From Streptomyces sp. R21 (GTDB taxonomy: Bacteria; Actinomycetota; Actinomycetes; Streptomycetales; Streptomycetaceae): 64,000 nucleotides of DNA. The stretch is from the NCBI RefSeq assembly GCF_041051975.1, contig NZ_CP163435.1, forward strand, positions 5,737,001-5,801,000, in the 5' to 3' direction. Both the position numbers and the translations under genes were made by a program. Below the pieces are notes generated by a model that was not told the origin of the DNA, did not search any database, and saw nothing but the letters and a program-made list of their open reading frames with translations. Shown in pieces: positions 52,655 through 60,361 of this stretch (the first letter of the stretch is position 1; each line of letters opens with the position of its first letter).

Positions 52655-52801
52655 TCATTCGCTGAGGGCTTCCACGAGAGCCATGAAGATGCCCAAGCCG
52701 AAGACCACGAGCCCGATAACCACCAACGAGCAGCAAGAAGGGATTGCCGCCGTGGCCAACCCGAAGATGCCGGCGATGCAGACGGCTGCGGTCTCCGGGC
52801 G
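52655..52801 (-). other. In-frame hydrophobic continuation after the Mrr-nSTAND stop
   Basis: Directly after the TAG stop at 52802-52804 the same frame stays open for 48 codons. It encodes two hydrophobic stretches, including AAVCIAGIFGLATAAIP and SLVVIGLVVFGLGIFMALVE, then TGA. There is no ATG near its start. It may be a membrane tail lost by a nonsense mutation, made by readthrough, or a small separate membrane protein from a TTG/GTG start. Confidence 0.45.
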
Positions 52802-55078
52802 CTATGAAAGCTCGCGAAACATGCCTTCGATCGTCCTACGCTCGGAAGGCGATACGGAGGTGCCTGGGAATCCGTAGCCCATCCCAGATGGGGGCCGATC
52901 GCGGGGATACTCGTCGTATGCGTAACGTTGTTCAATCGAATCTCGAGCAGATTCAATGTCTGATCTCATGTCGTCGATGACGCCGACTCTAATCGCCATT
53001 GTTTCAACGTCGTCAACCCACTGATGATCGGAATCACGATCCTGCTCATTGCCGGACAAGTTCTCCAGCTCCTGCCGCAACCCAGACCAGACGCTCTCGT
53101 AAAACTTTTCACTAGGGTCGAAGTGTTGCTTTAGAACTGAGCCGTACGACTCAAAGAAATCCCTGAATGCCGTCACGTCATCTAGCGTGTACAGCGATTC
53201 GCCCCAGCTTTCGAAGGCCCATCGCAGATCATCTCGAACAGGATCCGGATCTTCTGCGTAGCGCATCATCAAGGCCACATTGAAGGGCCTCCAATCGTCC
53301 GGCTCCATATACCCCGAGGCTGAGCCCTTAAGAAGTTCGGTTGTCACTGCAAGGAGTTCATTGAATGATTTCCCTAGAAGCCGATGCGCTGGCTGCAGAG
53401 AGTTGAGAAGGGGTTTAATCGTTCGCTGGTAGATCCTAGCCAGTCCGCGTGGATCGGATTTACTGGCCTCCTTTTCTTTGGCGATGAGCTCTATCATCTT
53501 CCTGAGAATGGAGCTTGTGTGGCGAGTAACTGTTTCGGCGCAGTTCGGGAAGCGGAGCTTACCGTCAAGCTCAGATACCGCGTATACCAGGAGCGTGCCC
53601 ACTTGAGCCAGATGCATTGCGTCCCAGATGATGGCCATCAGGTAGTCCGGCTCTTCGTCAAGGAAAGCGAGAGTGAAGTCACGCACGCTTGGATTTGCGT
53701 AGGCGATCATCGCGTCCCCGTCACCCCGTGTTTCCAGGCTGACAAAGGTGCCTTCTAGTACTCGAAGTGCGCTCGTATACTCCGTTGGCTTCGCCTCTTT
53801 TTTAACCAAATCCTTAAGGTCCCTGGAGCTGGCGCCATGAACAGGAAATGAGGCAAGTGTAAGCGTTAGCCGTTGCGCAAGATCCGACAATCCATTGTTG
53901 AATACAATTCTCCAAAGGTCCAGTGGATGGTCAAGCGTGTGGTTGAGAGTGCGCGCGAGTTTATCCGCCGACGCGTGAGGCCGCTTGATGACCAATTCCA
54001 GGATCCGCGGGGAGAAGTTTTCATGCCTAACGACTGTCCAGTAGGAAGAATTCTCTACGTACTCCCTGACGACTTCTCGTGACAGGGCAGAAAAGTAGAG
54101 ATGATTGTACAGTATGCGGGCTCGTTGAATCGCCCCGTACTCGGCGATCTTTATTACGAACTCGACAACTCGTAAGTCTGCATGAGCGATCGGCTCGCTG
54201 ATTAGTCGAGCTTGTTGAAGAATTTGCGATCTCGTAGTCATGACAAGCCGTTTGTCTGGGTTCCGCGCCACGCGGTCCATTAGGCGTATTACCGAACTGT
54301 CCTTCGCGCGCCTTTCGCTGAGGTCCGTTTGTCCGAGGAAATCGTCGTACAGGAACACCTGCTTGCGCCCCGACTTGTATGCCTCCCATGCGTCGTCAAC
54401 GTCGGTTCCCACCGATACGATCTGCCAGTTTTCGTGCCAGTACCTTAGAGCGAGCATTTCGGCGAGCATGCTCTTACCGACTCCCGGCGAACCCGTTAGG
54501 ACGACCACATGCTTATCGTCGATTAGTTCGTATGCCGCTTTGAAGCTGCTAGTTGGAACATACAGCTTCACACGATCCCTAATGTCCTCAAGCAGCGCCT
54601 CGCTACGCTCCCAGATGCCGCTCTGGACAATGCGTTCCAAAATGGTTGTCGAGGCGAGCCAAAGCTTAAAATGTTGTTGCTCTACTATTGGATGCCGCGT
54701 GATTAGGCCATTGATATCAGCTTGGGTCAGTAGGTCAGCGGTGTCAGAAAGCCACGGCTGGAGGTCACCAGCGAGGGTGTCTTTCTGTGTCCTGTTTAGA
54801 TCTTGGGACGTGACGAAGAGATAGCGGTCGGGCTTCTCTTTGTCCATCTTTGGAACTTCCCGACGTGCCGACGCGCGAAGGTCCGAGAACGACGAGCCGA
54901 GGTAGTGCTTGCACTGGACGACGACCTTCCCTGCTGCCGTGCTCGCCCGTAAGTCGATGCCTCCGTCGCGACCACGACCGAACGCCTCCAAGCGCCAGCG
55001 ATACTCGGCTTCGAGAAGATCACGAATCAATAATTCGAAGTCGTTAGGCGAGAGGGTGCGGAAGTCGTAGTCGGCCAA
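52802..55078 (-). CDS. Mrr-type nuclease fused to nSTAND NTPase (defence protein)
   Basis: A 758-residue protein. The N-terminal PD-(D/E)xK restriction-endonuclease domain has Asp42 (DGGIDLRAS) and Gln55-x-Lys57 (VVVQCKHY), the Mrr-cat pattern. A P-loop NTPase of the novel-STAND type (nSTAND3-like) follows: Walker A GSPGVGKS (196-203), Walker B VFLYDDF (241-247) and a sensor-like RLVMTTRS. The last 400 residues are helical and probably the sensor. Mrr-STAND fusions act as phage sensors that cleave DNA on activation. TTG at 55078 is the start, with GGAG eight bases upstream. The GC content is much lower than in chromosomal neighbours, so it was acquired recently. Confidence 0.85.
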   Translation of the reverse strand: MADYDFRTLSPNDFELLIRDLLEAEYRWRLEAFGRGRDGGIDLRASTAAGKVVVQCKHYLGSSFSDLRASARREVPKMDKEKPDRYLFVTSQDLNRTQKDTLAGDLQPWLSDTADLLTQADINGLITRHPIVEQQHFKLWLASTTILERIVQSGIWERSEALLEDIRDRVKLYVPTSSFKAAYELIDDKHVVVLTGSPGVGKSMLAEMLALRYWHENWQIVSVGTDVDDAWEAYKSGRKQVFLYDDFLGQTDLSERRAKDSSVIRLMDRVARNPDKRLVMTTRSQILQQARLISEPIAHADLRVVEFVIKIAEYGAIQRARILYNHLYFSALSREVVREYVENSSYWTVVRHENFSPRILELVIKRPHASADKLARTLNHTLDHPLDLWRIVFNNGLSDLAQRLTLTLASFPVHGASSRDLKDLVKKEAKPTEYTSALRVLEGTFVSLETRGDGDAMIAYANPSVRDFTLAFLDEEPDYLMAIIWDAMHLAQVGTLLVYAVSELDGKLRFPNCAETVTRHTSSILRKMIELIAKEKEASKSDPRGLARIYQRTIKPLLNSLQPAHRLLGKSFNELLAVTTELLKGSASGYMEPDDWRPFNVALMMRYAEDPDPVRDDLRWAFESWGESLYTLDDVTAFRDFFESYGSVLKQHFDPSEKFYESVWSGLRQELENLSGNEQDRDSDHQWVDDVETMAIRVGVIDDMRSDIESARDSIEQRYAYDEYPRDRPPSGMGYGFPGTSVSPSERRTIEGMFRELS

Positions 55079-55398
55079 TCTGCATGCTCCAACAGAGTTA
55101 GCGATCCGTCAGCATGCGCGCCGAGGGAAGGAGCATTAACTATACCGACGCTAGCGTCCGCCGCCGATGGTTTGTCAGATCACGGAGAACTGGCTTCAAT
55201 GGGTGCTCAACTCGGCTGGTGCTGGCTTGAGCTGGGCTGACCTGCGTTCGATGTGCGCACCACCTGTCGACGTTGGTCACTGTCGGACGGCCCAGGGACA
55301 GCGTAGCGACGGGGTGCCTGCCGACGGCGGCGAGTAATTGATCAACCCCACGCCTCCAAGGCATGGCCTGCACCGCTCCGGGTTGAGAGGCTGAGCCG
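55079..55398. other. Non-coding stretch with decayed element sequence
   Basis: About 320 bases between the Mrr-nSTAND start and a truncated SMI1/KNR4-like gene. No gene is visible. GTTGGTC followed by TCGGACGGCCC at about 55272-55300 recurs in similar spacing at about 58224-58256, so both may be debris of the same sequence. Confidence 0.4.
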
Positions 55399-55506
55399 GT
55401 GACCGAGGATGAGGTTGTCGAGGTGTTGAGATCCGTGGCTCGGGGCAGGACCTTGCCGCCGCCTGCGACACCGGAGGCGGTAGCCGAGGCGGAACGCGCG
55501 CCCTAG
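55399..55506 (+). pseudogene. N-terminal fragment of an SMI1/KNR4 (SUKH)-like gene
   Basis: GTG at 55399 opens a 35-codon frame (VTEDEVVEVLRSVARGRTLP, then PPATPEAVAEAERAP) that resembles the N-terminus of streptomycete SMI1/KNR4 proteins, where P-x-A-T-x-E-A-V-A-x-A-E is followed by the core domain. A stop replaces the rest. SUKH proteins are often immunity proteins. This is a remnant, not a working gene. Confidence 0.45.
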
Positions 55507-55532
55507 CCCAGGGTTGACCGTTCAACCGGGAG

Positions 55533-55680
55533 TTAGAGGCGCCGGCCACGCTGAACCTCATGGCCGCGCAACCACACCAACGCCATCAGCCTGGCGAACT
55601 GCACGTTGCTCAGCCCGTAGAACGGCTCGATCTGCCCGAGACCCCGGCTGAGACCAGCCACGCGTCCCGGTCAACCGCCA
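55533..55680 (-). pseudogene. Transposase N-terminal remnant (left, inverted copy)
   Basis: Minus-strand frame with QIEPFYGLSNVQFARLMALV followed by WLRGHEVQRG, then a stop. It matches the N-terminal part of an IS5/DDE_Tnp_4-type transposase and is clearly related to the fragment at 57561-57776 in opposite orientation. No catalytic domain remains. Start coordinate approximate. Confidence 0.55.
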
Positions 55681-55705
55681 TCACTTCCGGGCTGCCGGGA
55701 AAACC

Positions 55706-56671
55706 TCAGAGCAGGTCGTATGGATACTCTTCATCCCAATACTCTTCATCCCCCTCTGACACCAGTTCATCGAATTTTCGTAGCAGCGGGAACCCCACGT
55801 CTGGCTCGACTGCGGCGATATAGCATGCCCAGCCCAAGAGGCGACGCCGACGCATCCCCTCTTCCCTGCCGCCGAACTCTGCCATATATATGTCGTAACC
55901 AAATTTCGATATGATGTGCAAGACCCACCGCATTTTACGCTTGAGCTTGCGTGGAATCCGAGGCCCGTCCGATTCTCCCACGTACAGGCCGGTAACGTAT
56001 TGTGGACCGCCGCGGCGCATGAAAACGGTTTTACGCGTGTTCACCGACCAGCCAGCCTCGTCGAGAATTCGAGCGATATCCGTTGAGTGGCGGTCAGTAA
56101 CGTCGCCGGAAAATGTGAGATCGTCCACATAGCGCGTAAACGACAACCCCTCCGACTGCGCATACTCGGCAAGGGTGTGGTCCGTGCTCAGGAAGGCCAG
56201 ATTAGACAAGAGGGGCGACGTGCTGAGTCCGATAGGCAGCTTGCCGCCGATAGTGACGAGACTGACAGCAAAGTCTGCGGCCTTCCCTTCGTAACCTTGC
56301 TCTCGCAAGAGGGCCTTTATTGTTGCGGCGCTAATCGACGGAAAGAAATCCTCTAGATCCATACGCAATACGCACTTTTTGGCCAAGTGGTGACTGGCAT
56401 TCGTGATCGTAGAACGTTCGCGAACGAATCCGTGAACATGATCGGGAGCCGCATATGAGAATTGCCTTGTGAAGCTCCGATACAAATTCTTACTAACGGT
56501 ATCGAATGGCTGCTTCGGCTTGAATACTTCGCGCACTCCGCCGTGCTTCTTGCGGTATATTCGCTGCTCGTAGAGTCGGCCATCACCGGCAGGGATCTCC
56601 GAACTCAGCCACTCTAGAATTTCAGCCGATACGCCAGCTTGCTGCGCCAAGTCTTCAACCGAGTATGGCAC
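55706..56671 (-). CDS. Retron-type reverse transcriptase
   Basis: A 321-residue reverse transcriptase. The palm motifs are complete: first catalytic Asp in RMDLEDFFPSI (about 105), LPIGLSTSPLLSNLAF (motif B) and YVDD at 181-184 (usually YADD in retrons). Retron-specific signatures are also present: NAxxH as NASHH at 91-95 and VTG at 226-228 (YVTGLYVGESDG). Such enzymes reverse-transcribe part of a structured RNA encoded just upstream into msDNA. GTG at 56671 has GGGAGGGG nearby. The presumed RNA (56696-56778) and a DUF3800 gene precede it on the same strand. Low GC relative to the chromosome. Confidence 0.9.
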   Translation of the reverse strand: MPYSVEDLAQQAGVSAEILEWLSSEIPAGDGRLYEQRIYRKKHGGVREVFKPKQPFDTVSKNLYRSFTRQFSYAAPDHVHGFVRERSTITNASHHLAKKCVLRMDLEDFFPSISAATIKALLREQGYEGKAADFAVSLVTIGGKLPIGLSTSPLLSNLAFLSTDHTLAEYAQSEGLSFTRYVDDLTFSGDVTDRHSTDIARILDEAGWSVNTRKTVFMRRGGPQYVTGLYVGESDGPRIPRKLKRKMRWVLHIISKFGYDIYMAEFGGREEGMRRRRLLGWACYIAAVEPDVGFPLLRKFDELVSEGDEEYWDEEYPYDLL

Positions 56672-56695
56672 TGACCCCTCCCTGCTGGGACGTAA

Positions 56696-56778
56696 GAAGG
56701 TAGGGCCGCACTCCCATGCAAGAGCTATCCTGCAACGCACGCGAACTCGCGCACAAAGATGACCGCGACCCTACCTTC
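56696..56778 (-). ncRNA. Candidate retron msr-msd RNA (compact)
   Basis: On the minus strand, 20 bases after the DUF3800 stop and 25 before the RT start, GAAGGTAGGG (56769-56778) and CCCTACCTTC (56696-56705) form a perfect ten-base inverted repeat extended inward by three pairs after one mismatch. This is the layout of retron a1/a2. Two hairpins lie inside: GCGCG-AGTT-CGCGT (56739-56752) and TGCAGGA-TAGC-TCTTGCA (56717-56734, one G-U). At 83 bases it is far shorter than known retron RNAs and lacks a long msd stem, so either it is a minimal form or the a1 end lies further upstream inside the DUF3800 gene. Confidence 0.5.
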
Positions 56779-56797
56779 GCCGGGATTTTACCATACA

Positions 56798-57502
56798 TCA
56801 GTGAAGGGGGTCCTTTCGACTGGAGATTCGACCGTCCTCGAACGAATAGAGCATGGAGATAGACGGTTCAATGTTACTGAACGCTCTATAAAAGTAGGAT
56901 TCCGCGCTCGTCGTGCGGTCCGCTTTAAGCCATCTGCTTACGGCTGCCATGACATAGTCGATGATGGCCGTAGACATGTAATCACGTTTGCCGACCATCG
57001 TAGTGTTTAGTCGTGGCAGCGAAACAGATTGCCCGGCCGTTTTGCGTGCCTGCCTGGTGACACTATCGGGAAGTCGGCTCAGGATTGACTTCATTTCTTC
57101 GCTTTGCTCTATGTAGCAAAGCAATTCAGCTTCACGGCCATGCCGGATCGATAGATCACTCAGCAATTTCACGTACATGAACTCGATTAGCTCGGATTCC
57201 TCGACGTTTGGAAAACTCTTTCGATTGGTTGTAACCATATATGTCCTGAAGAAGATTTTCCGCATGAGCTCTGTGAATGGACCGGAGACCTCTAGTGGAT
57301 CGGTCGAGCTGTGAAAACCGTTCTCGCGAAATTTCTCGAAGCTGGGAAGTCCGGCCAAGCTTCTCCTTGCACATAGGTCTCTGTGCAAATCTCGAATTTT
57401 CTTCTCTATTTCGTCTGCATCTTCACCAAGCTCAACGGCGCCTACGATCAGTGGTTGAGTAGCGTTTCCGTTCCCTGACTCATCCATAAATAGCTTTACC
57501 AC
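56798..57502 (-). CDS. DUF3800 protein, candidate retron effector
   Basis: A 234-residue DUF3800-family protein, recognised by the N-terminal LFMDESGN (residues 5-11), which in this RNase-H-like fold supplies acidic residues, and by a late DYVMAAVSRWLKADRT. DUF3800 proteins occur with retron RTs (type VII in the published scheme, from memory) and other defence genes. It is encoded directly upstream of the candidate RNA and RT on the same strand, probably as one transcript. GTG at 57502 has GGAAGG upstream. Low GC. Confidence 0.85.
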   Translation of the reverse strand: MVKLFMDESGNGNATQPLIVGAVELGEDADEIEKKIRDLHRDLCARRSLAGLPSFEKFRENGFHSSTDPLEVSGPFTELMRKIFFRTYMVTTNRKSFPNVEESELIEFMYVKLLSDLSIRHGREAELLCYIEQSEEMKSILSRLPDSVTRQARKTAGQSVSLPRLNTTMVGKRDYMSTAIIDYVMAAVSRWLKADRTTSAESYFYRAFSNIEPSISMLYSFEDGRISSRKDPLH

Positions 57503-57560
57503 AATTAGCCTTCCGTGAGGCCAACAGAAATGCTGCCAGAACATCCACGTCGTCGCGCTA

Positions 57561-57776
57561 ATGCAGCTGCAGTGTGACGACGTGGGCTCTGCACAGAATA
57601 GGGCAATATGCCCTGAGTCTGCTCCTGAACCGGTGAGGTGGTTGGTACTTGACTGGGATGGGTTGGGTGATTTGAAGCAGACCGAGCCGTTCTGCGGGCT
57701 GAGCGAGGTGCAGTTCGCCAGGAAGGCGGCGTTGGTGCTGCGCCGCGGCGGTCACGATCAGCATGGCCGGCCGTAG
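57561..57776 (+). pseudogene. Transposase N-terminal remnant (right copy)
   Basis: Plus-strand frame ending in KQTEPFCGLSEVQFARKAAL and VLRRGGHDQHGRP, then a stop where the conserved continuation (PW-x-LPL type) would begin. It belongs to the same IS5/DDE_Tnp_4-type N-terminus as 55533-55680, in opposite orientation. The two copies bracket the retron cassette. Confidence 0.55.
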
Positions 57777-57861
57777 CAAGGCGAACGTTGACTGGCCCGC
57801 CCGCGCTATGAGCGGACCGCCAAACAACTTACGGAGTCTCAATGACTGAGTCAGGCAAGCG

Positions 57862-57892
57862 GGGCGCCGTCCAGGGGTTGAGGACGGCGCCC
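57862..57892. terminator. 11-pair hairpin
   Basis: GGGCGCCGTCC-AGGGGTTGA-GGACGGCGCCC, standing in non-coding sequence. It may be the leftover terminator of the decayed transposase unit. Confidence 0.7.
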
Positions 57893-58310
57893 TTGCGGTG
57901 CAGCGGCTTTGCGGTCTGGCCTCATCCTTATCAGGTCGATCACAGGGGTCTACCAACGTCGGCCAACCGCCCGTGCGCCTTGGCCGATCAGCCTCTGGGG
58001 TCCGGCCTCGACCGCCGCTGTTCGTGCTTGTTGGTGTCAGCCGCTGATGTCATCAGCGGCAAGCGGTCTTGACGAACATCATGTCGACGTCCTTCAGGAA
58101 GAGCCGTGAACAGCGGGTTCGGCTCTGACCACTGCCGAAGAAGTGAGGGACCGGGCCTCTGACCTGCGCCCCTGCAATCGATCAACGCTGCTACCTGCGG
58201 CTTAGCCGTCGATAGTTGTCAGTGTTGGTCGTCGTTGAGCACCCTCGGACGGCCCGGAGACGGCCCCGGCCGTCATGAGTCATGGCGCCGGGTGCCCAGC
58301 CCGCATGCCG
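57893..58310. other. Non-coding, decayed sequence with short repeats
   Basis: No gene is supported. It contains CTTATCAGGTCGATCA at 57927-57942 (exact copy at 58835-58850). GTTGGTGTCAGCCGCTGATGTCA near 58030 resembles GTTGATGTCAGCCACGGATGTCA near 52525 next to the attachment site. These look like traces of earlier insertions. Confidence 0.4.
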
Positions 58311-58594
58311 CTACAGACCGCGTAGTGCCTCGTACAGATCGTCGTAGGCTGTCCAACAGTCGATACTGCCGTCGTCGTACAGGCTTCCCATGTACCAGTC
58401 GTCGTCTTGAACGGGCTTCACGAGGCACAGACTGTGGAACCCGAGAATGATCTCTGGGTGCAGCCCTCCGGGGCTCCGGCGCCGGCCACCCACTGCACTG
58501 CCCGGTTTGGATCCAGCGCGATAGCCTCCCGGTCTCCGGATACGTCGCGGATCCGCTGGAGGGTCCAGCCTGGGGGGAGTTGCGCGTCTGCCAT
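58311..58594 (-). pseudogene. Frameshifted small hypothetical gene
   Basis: Two minus-strand frames join to one plausible protein. ATG at 58594 starts MADAQLPPGWTLQRIRDVSG and runs to VAGAGAPEG. The -1 frame then continues LHPEIILGFHSLCLVKPVQD, followed by DDWYMGSLYDDGSIDCWTAY and DDLYEALRGL. A single missing base in the GGG near 58463 explains the break. It is either a recent pseudogene or a sequence error. Family not recognised. Confidence 0.5.
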
Positions 58595-59019
58595 CCTCGG
58601 ATGATCTCACCCGCCAGGTGCGGACCACCGCTTTAGGAGCGAGGTTGGGCGATCACGAGCGTGACCTGAGGATTCCTTACCCTTGCCGGAGTCTGGCGGC
58701 GAGTGCTCCTAGACACCCCGAGTCCCCGTGAGTGCCCGTCCGTTCTGGCACGGAAGTGGCACGGTCTCGGATGGCCTGTCGGTCCCGGAGGGATGTGCAG
58801 GTGAAGGGGGCTGGTGCTCCGCGGCTCGTCTCTGCTTATCAGGTCGATCATCACGGGCCCGTGTACCTGTAAGGCCACAGCCGGGCCGTGTCAGACTGTT
58901 CGCCCGACAGAGAGTAAGGAGCACCTCAAGTACCTCGTCGAGAGGGTGCTCAACGAGATCGAAGCCGGACCAATGACTGGATCAAATTCAACATCACCAT
59001 AGTCAGCGGCAACGATGGT
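58595..59019. other. Non-coding stretch
   Basis: I find no supported gene. It contains the second copy of CTTATCAGGTCGATCA (58835-58850) and a 12-base match (CCGCTTTAGGAG, 58628-58639) to the anticodon region of the tRNA fragment. Confidence 0.4.
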
Positions 59020-59376
59020 TCATCGGCCCCGGCTCTGCGCTTCCTCTTCCCAGCCCAGCGCTACGATCTCGACCGGGGCTCGAATGCCTAGCAAGTCCTC
59101 TGCTATGTCTCGGTTGAGACGCGCGGAAACAGGCTGCGCACCATGGGCTTCCTCAACGTGCGCGGACAGTCCCTCAAATACACTCCGCAGGGTTCTCCTG
59201 GCATCTTCGGACACAGCTTCGGCGTGAGATGCGAGGAGTTGCGCCTCTTTTTCGGCGCGTTCCTGCTCGCGCTCCTTGACTTGGCGACGCTGCTTCGCAG
59301 CGACGACTGCACTCGCCCAGGCCGCAACGGTACTTACTGCCGCCACGGCTATCGGAAGTGTGGGGTCCATGATCAT
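59020..59376 (-). CDS. Hypothetical coiled-coil protein with membrane anchor
   Basis: A 118-residue protein. An N-terminal hydrophobic segment (LPIAVAAVSTVAAWASAVVA) is followed by a highly charged coiled coil (KQRRQVKEREQERAEKEAQL). A C-terminal part of about 50 residues follows. Its ATG shares an A with the TGA of the upstream membrane-protein gene, so the two are coupled. No family recognised; possibly a membrane-associated element function. Confidence 0.65.
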   Translation of the reverse strand: MIMDPTLPIAVAAVSTVAAWASAVVAAKQRRQVKEREQERAEKEAQLLASHAEAVSEDARRTLRSVFEGLSAHVEEAHGAQPVSARLNRDIAEDLLGIRAPVEIVALGWEEEAQSRGR

Positions 59377-59822
59377 CACCTGATCGCTGCGAGCCAGACC
59401 GCTGAGGTACCAGAGACTATGGCGAGACTGGCAGGAGCAACAGCCCAAGCGACCGTCTCGCCGGTCACGGCGTGCTTATCTGCATCTTGTAGCACGCCAT
59501 ATGCCATCAGGGTAACTGCCAGGGCTAGCGCACATGTGATCATGTTGGCGATGTATGCGCCCGCAGCCTTGCGGGTCCGCTTTTTGTCCCCACACAGCGT
59601 GTTGAAGATCGCGTACGCAAGGTCACCGAGGCCGCCAATCCCGATCAAGAAGCCTGTTAGTGCAAGCTCAGGACTGATGATGGCGTGGACTGCAGTCTTG
59701 TTACCCATCAAGACAGGTAACTGAAGTACTGCTAGGCCGATCACAGTGACAGTGCCGGTCCAGATCAGAACGCGTGCCAAAGTGTCATCCAGCACGTCCT
59801 CGCCACCGCCGCGAGTCGCCAT
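59376..59822 (-). CDS. Hypothetical four-helix membrane protein
   Basis: A 148-residue protein with four hydrophobic segments (for example VLIWTGTVTVIGLAVLQLPV and ITCALALAVTLMAYGVLQDA). It is the first gene of a two-gene unit with the coiled-coil protein. Both sit in the element and could form an entry-exclusion, spreading or other membrane function, but nothing in the sequence decides this. Confidence 0.65.
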   Translation of the reverse strand: MATRGGGEDVLDDTLARVLIWTGTVTVIGLAVLQLPVLMGNKTAVHAIISPELALTGFLIGIGGLGDLAYAIFNTLCGDKKRTRKAAGAYIANMITCALALAVTLMAYGVLQDADKHAVTGETVAWAVAPASLAIVSGTSAVWLAAIR

Positions 59823-59970
59823 GCCGAACTCCCTCTCATCGGCATTTGCCTGGGATAAGACGGCCGTCAGTCCCTACCTATGACCATAAATCCCGACCTC
59901 GCCTCAGGCATCCGGAAGCTCTTGGACGCCGCCTGCTGTCGAGCTACACCTCAGCCCGTCACTCGCCTCA
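59823..59970. promoter_or_regulatory. Presumed promoter region of the membrane-protein pair
   Basis: The gap in front of the ATG at 59822 contains no gene. The shared promoter of the two coupled membrane-protein genes is expected here. Confidence 0.35.
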
Positions 59971-60120
59971 GCTCCCATCCCGTCCGCCGTCGACCCACAC
60001 ACCGTGGAGCGGGCGTGGTTCATGGCGTCCAGGTGGAGCGCGCCACTGTACGAACGACCTGGACGCCATGGGCCGCGTCTGCTCGGCTCTGCCTGGGTCG
60101 ATGGTGGACGGGATGGGAGC
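59971..60120. repeat. 150-base imperfect palindrome
   Basis: The outer arms GCTCCCATCCCGTCC and GGACGGGATGGGAGC match perfectly. Further in, TCGACCCA pairs with TGGGTCGA, and the inner arms CATGGCGTCCAGGT (60021-60034) and ACCTGGACGCCATG (60057-60070) match perfectly around a 22-base centre. The intervening sequence is partly complementary, so each arm is about 64 bases. It lies in a gap of more than 500 bases without a gene. It could be a MITE-like insertion, a cruciform or a structured RNA. Confidence 0.75.
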
Positions 60121-60265
60121 ACTCCGCGCACGCCACTACGGGCCCGCAGTCGCGAACGGCGCCCCCTCCATCCCGGTGCCGGCCGATCCCCGCCGGAGGC
60201 ATCGTTCTGACCGTGGCCTGCCCGTTTAGGTTTCTACTCAGGGCCGTAACTCGCTTGCGGCCCCA

Positions 60266-60334
60266 GGGGCCGACCCCGGCGCCGTAGGCGCAGAGGGGTC
60301 GGGCCCCAGGGGCCAGCCCGCGCCTCGCGCGGGC
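60266..60334. terminator. Tandem hairpins downstream of the 60362 gene
   Basis: GGGGCCGACCCC pairs with GGGGTCGGGCCCC (60266-60307, one bulge), followed by GCCCGCGC-CTC-GCGCGGGC (60316-60334, perfect). They end the minus-strand three-gene unit. Confidence 0.75.
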
Positions 60335-60361
60335 ACTTGAACCAGTAGAGAAAGTTGTAAC

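Noticed and set aside
58628..58639. Second attachment site, because CCGCTTTAGGAG matches the tRNA fragment
   Set aside because: Only 12 bases match and no T arm or acceptor sequence follows, so chance or ancient debris is more likely.
59880..60287. Plus-strand frame of 135 codons overlapping the 150-base palindrome
   Set aside because: Arg/Pro/Ser-rich without domains, no ribosome site, and it runs through both arms of the palindrome.
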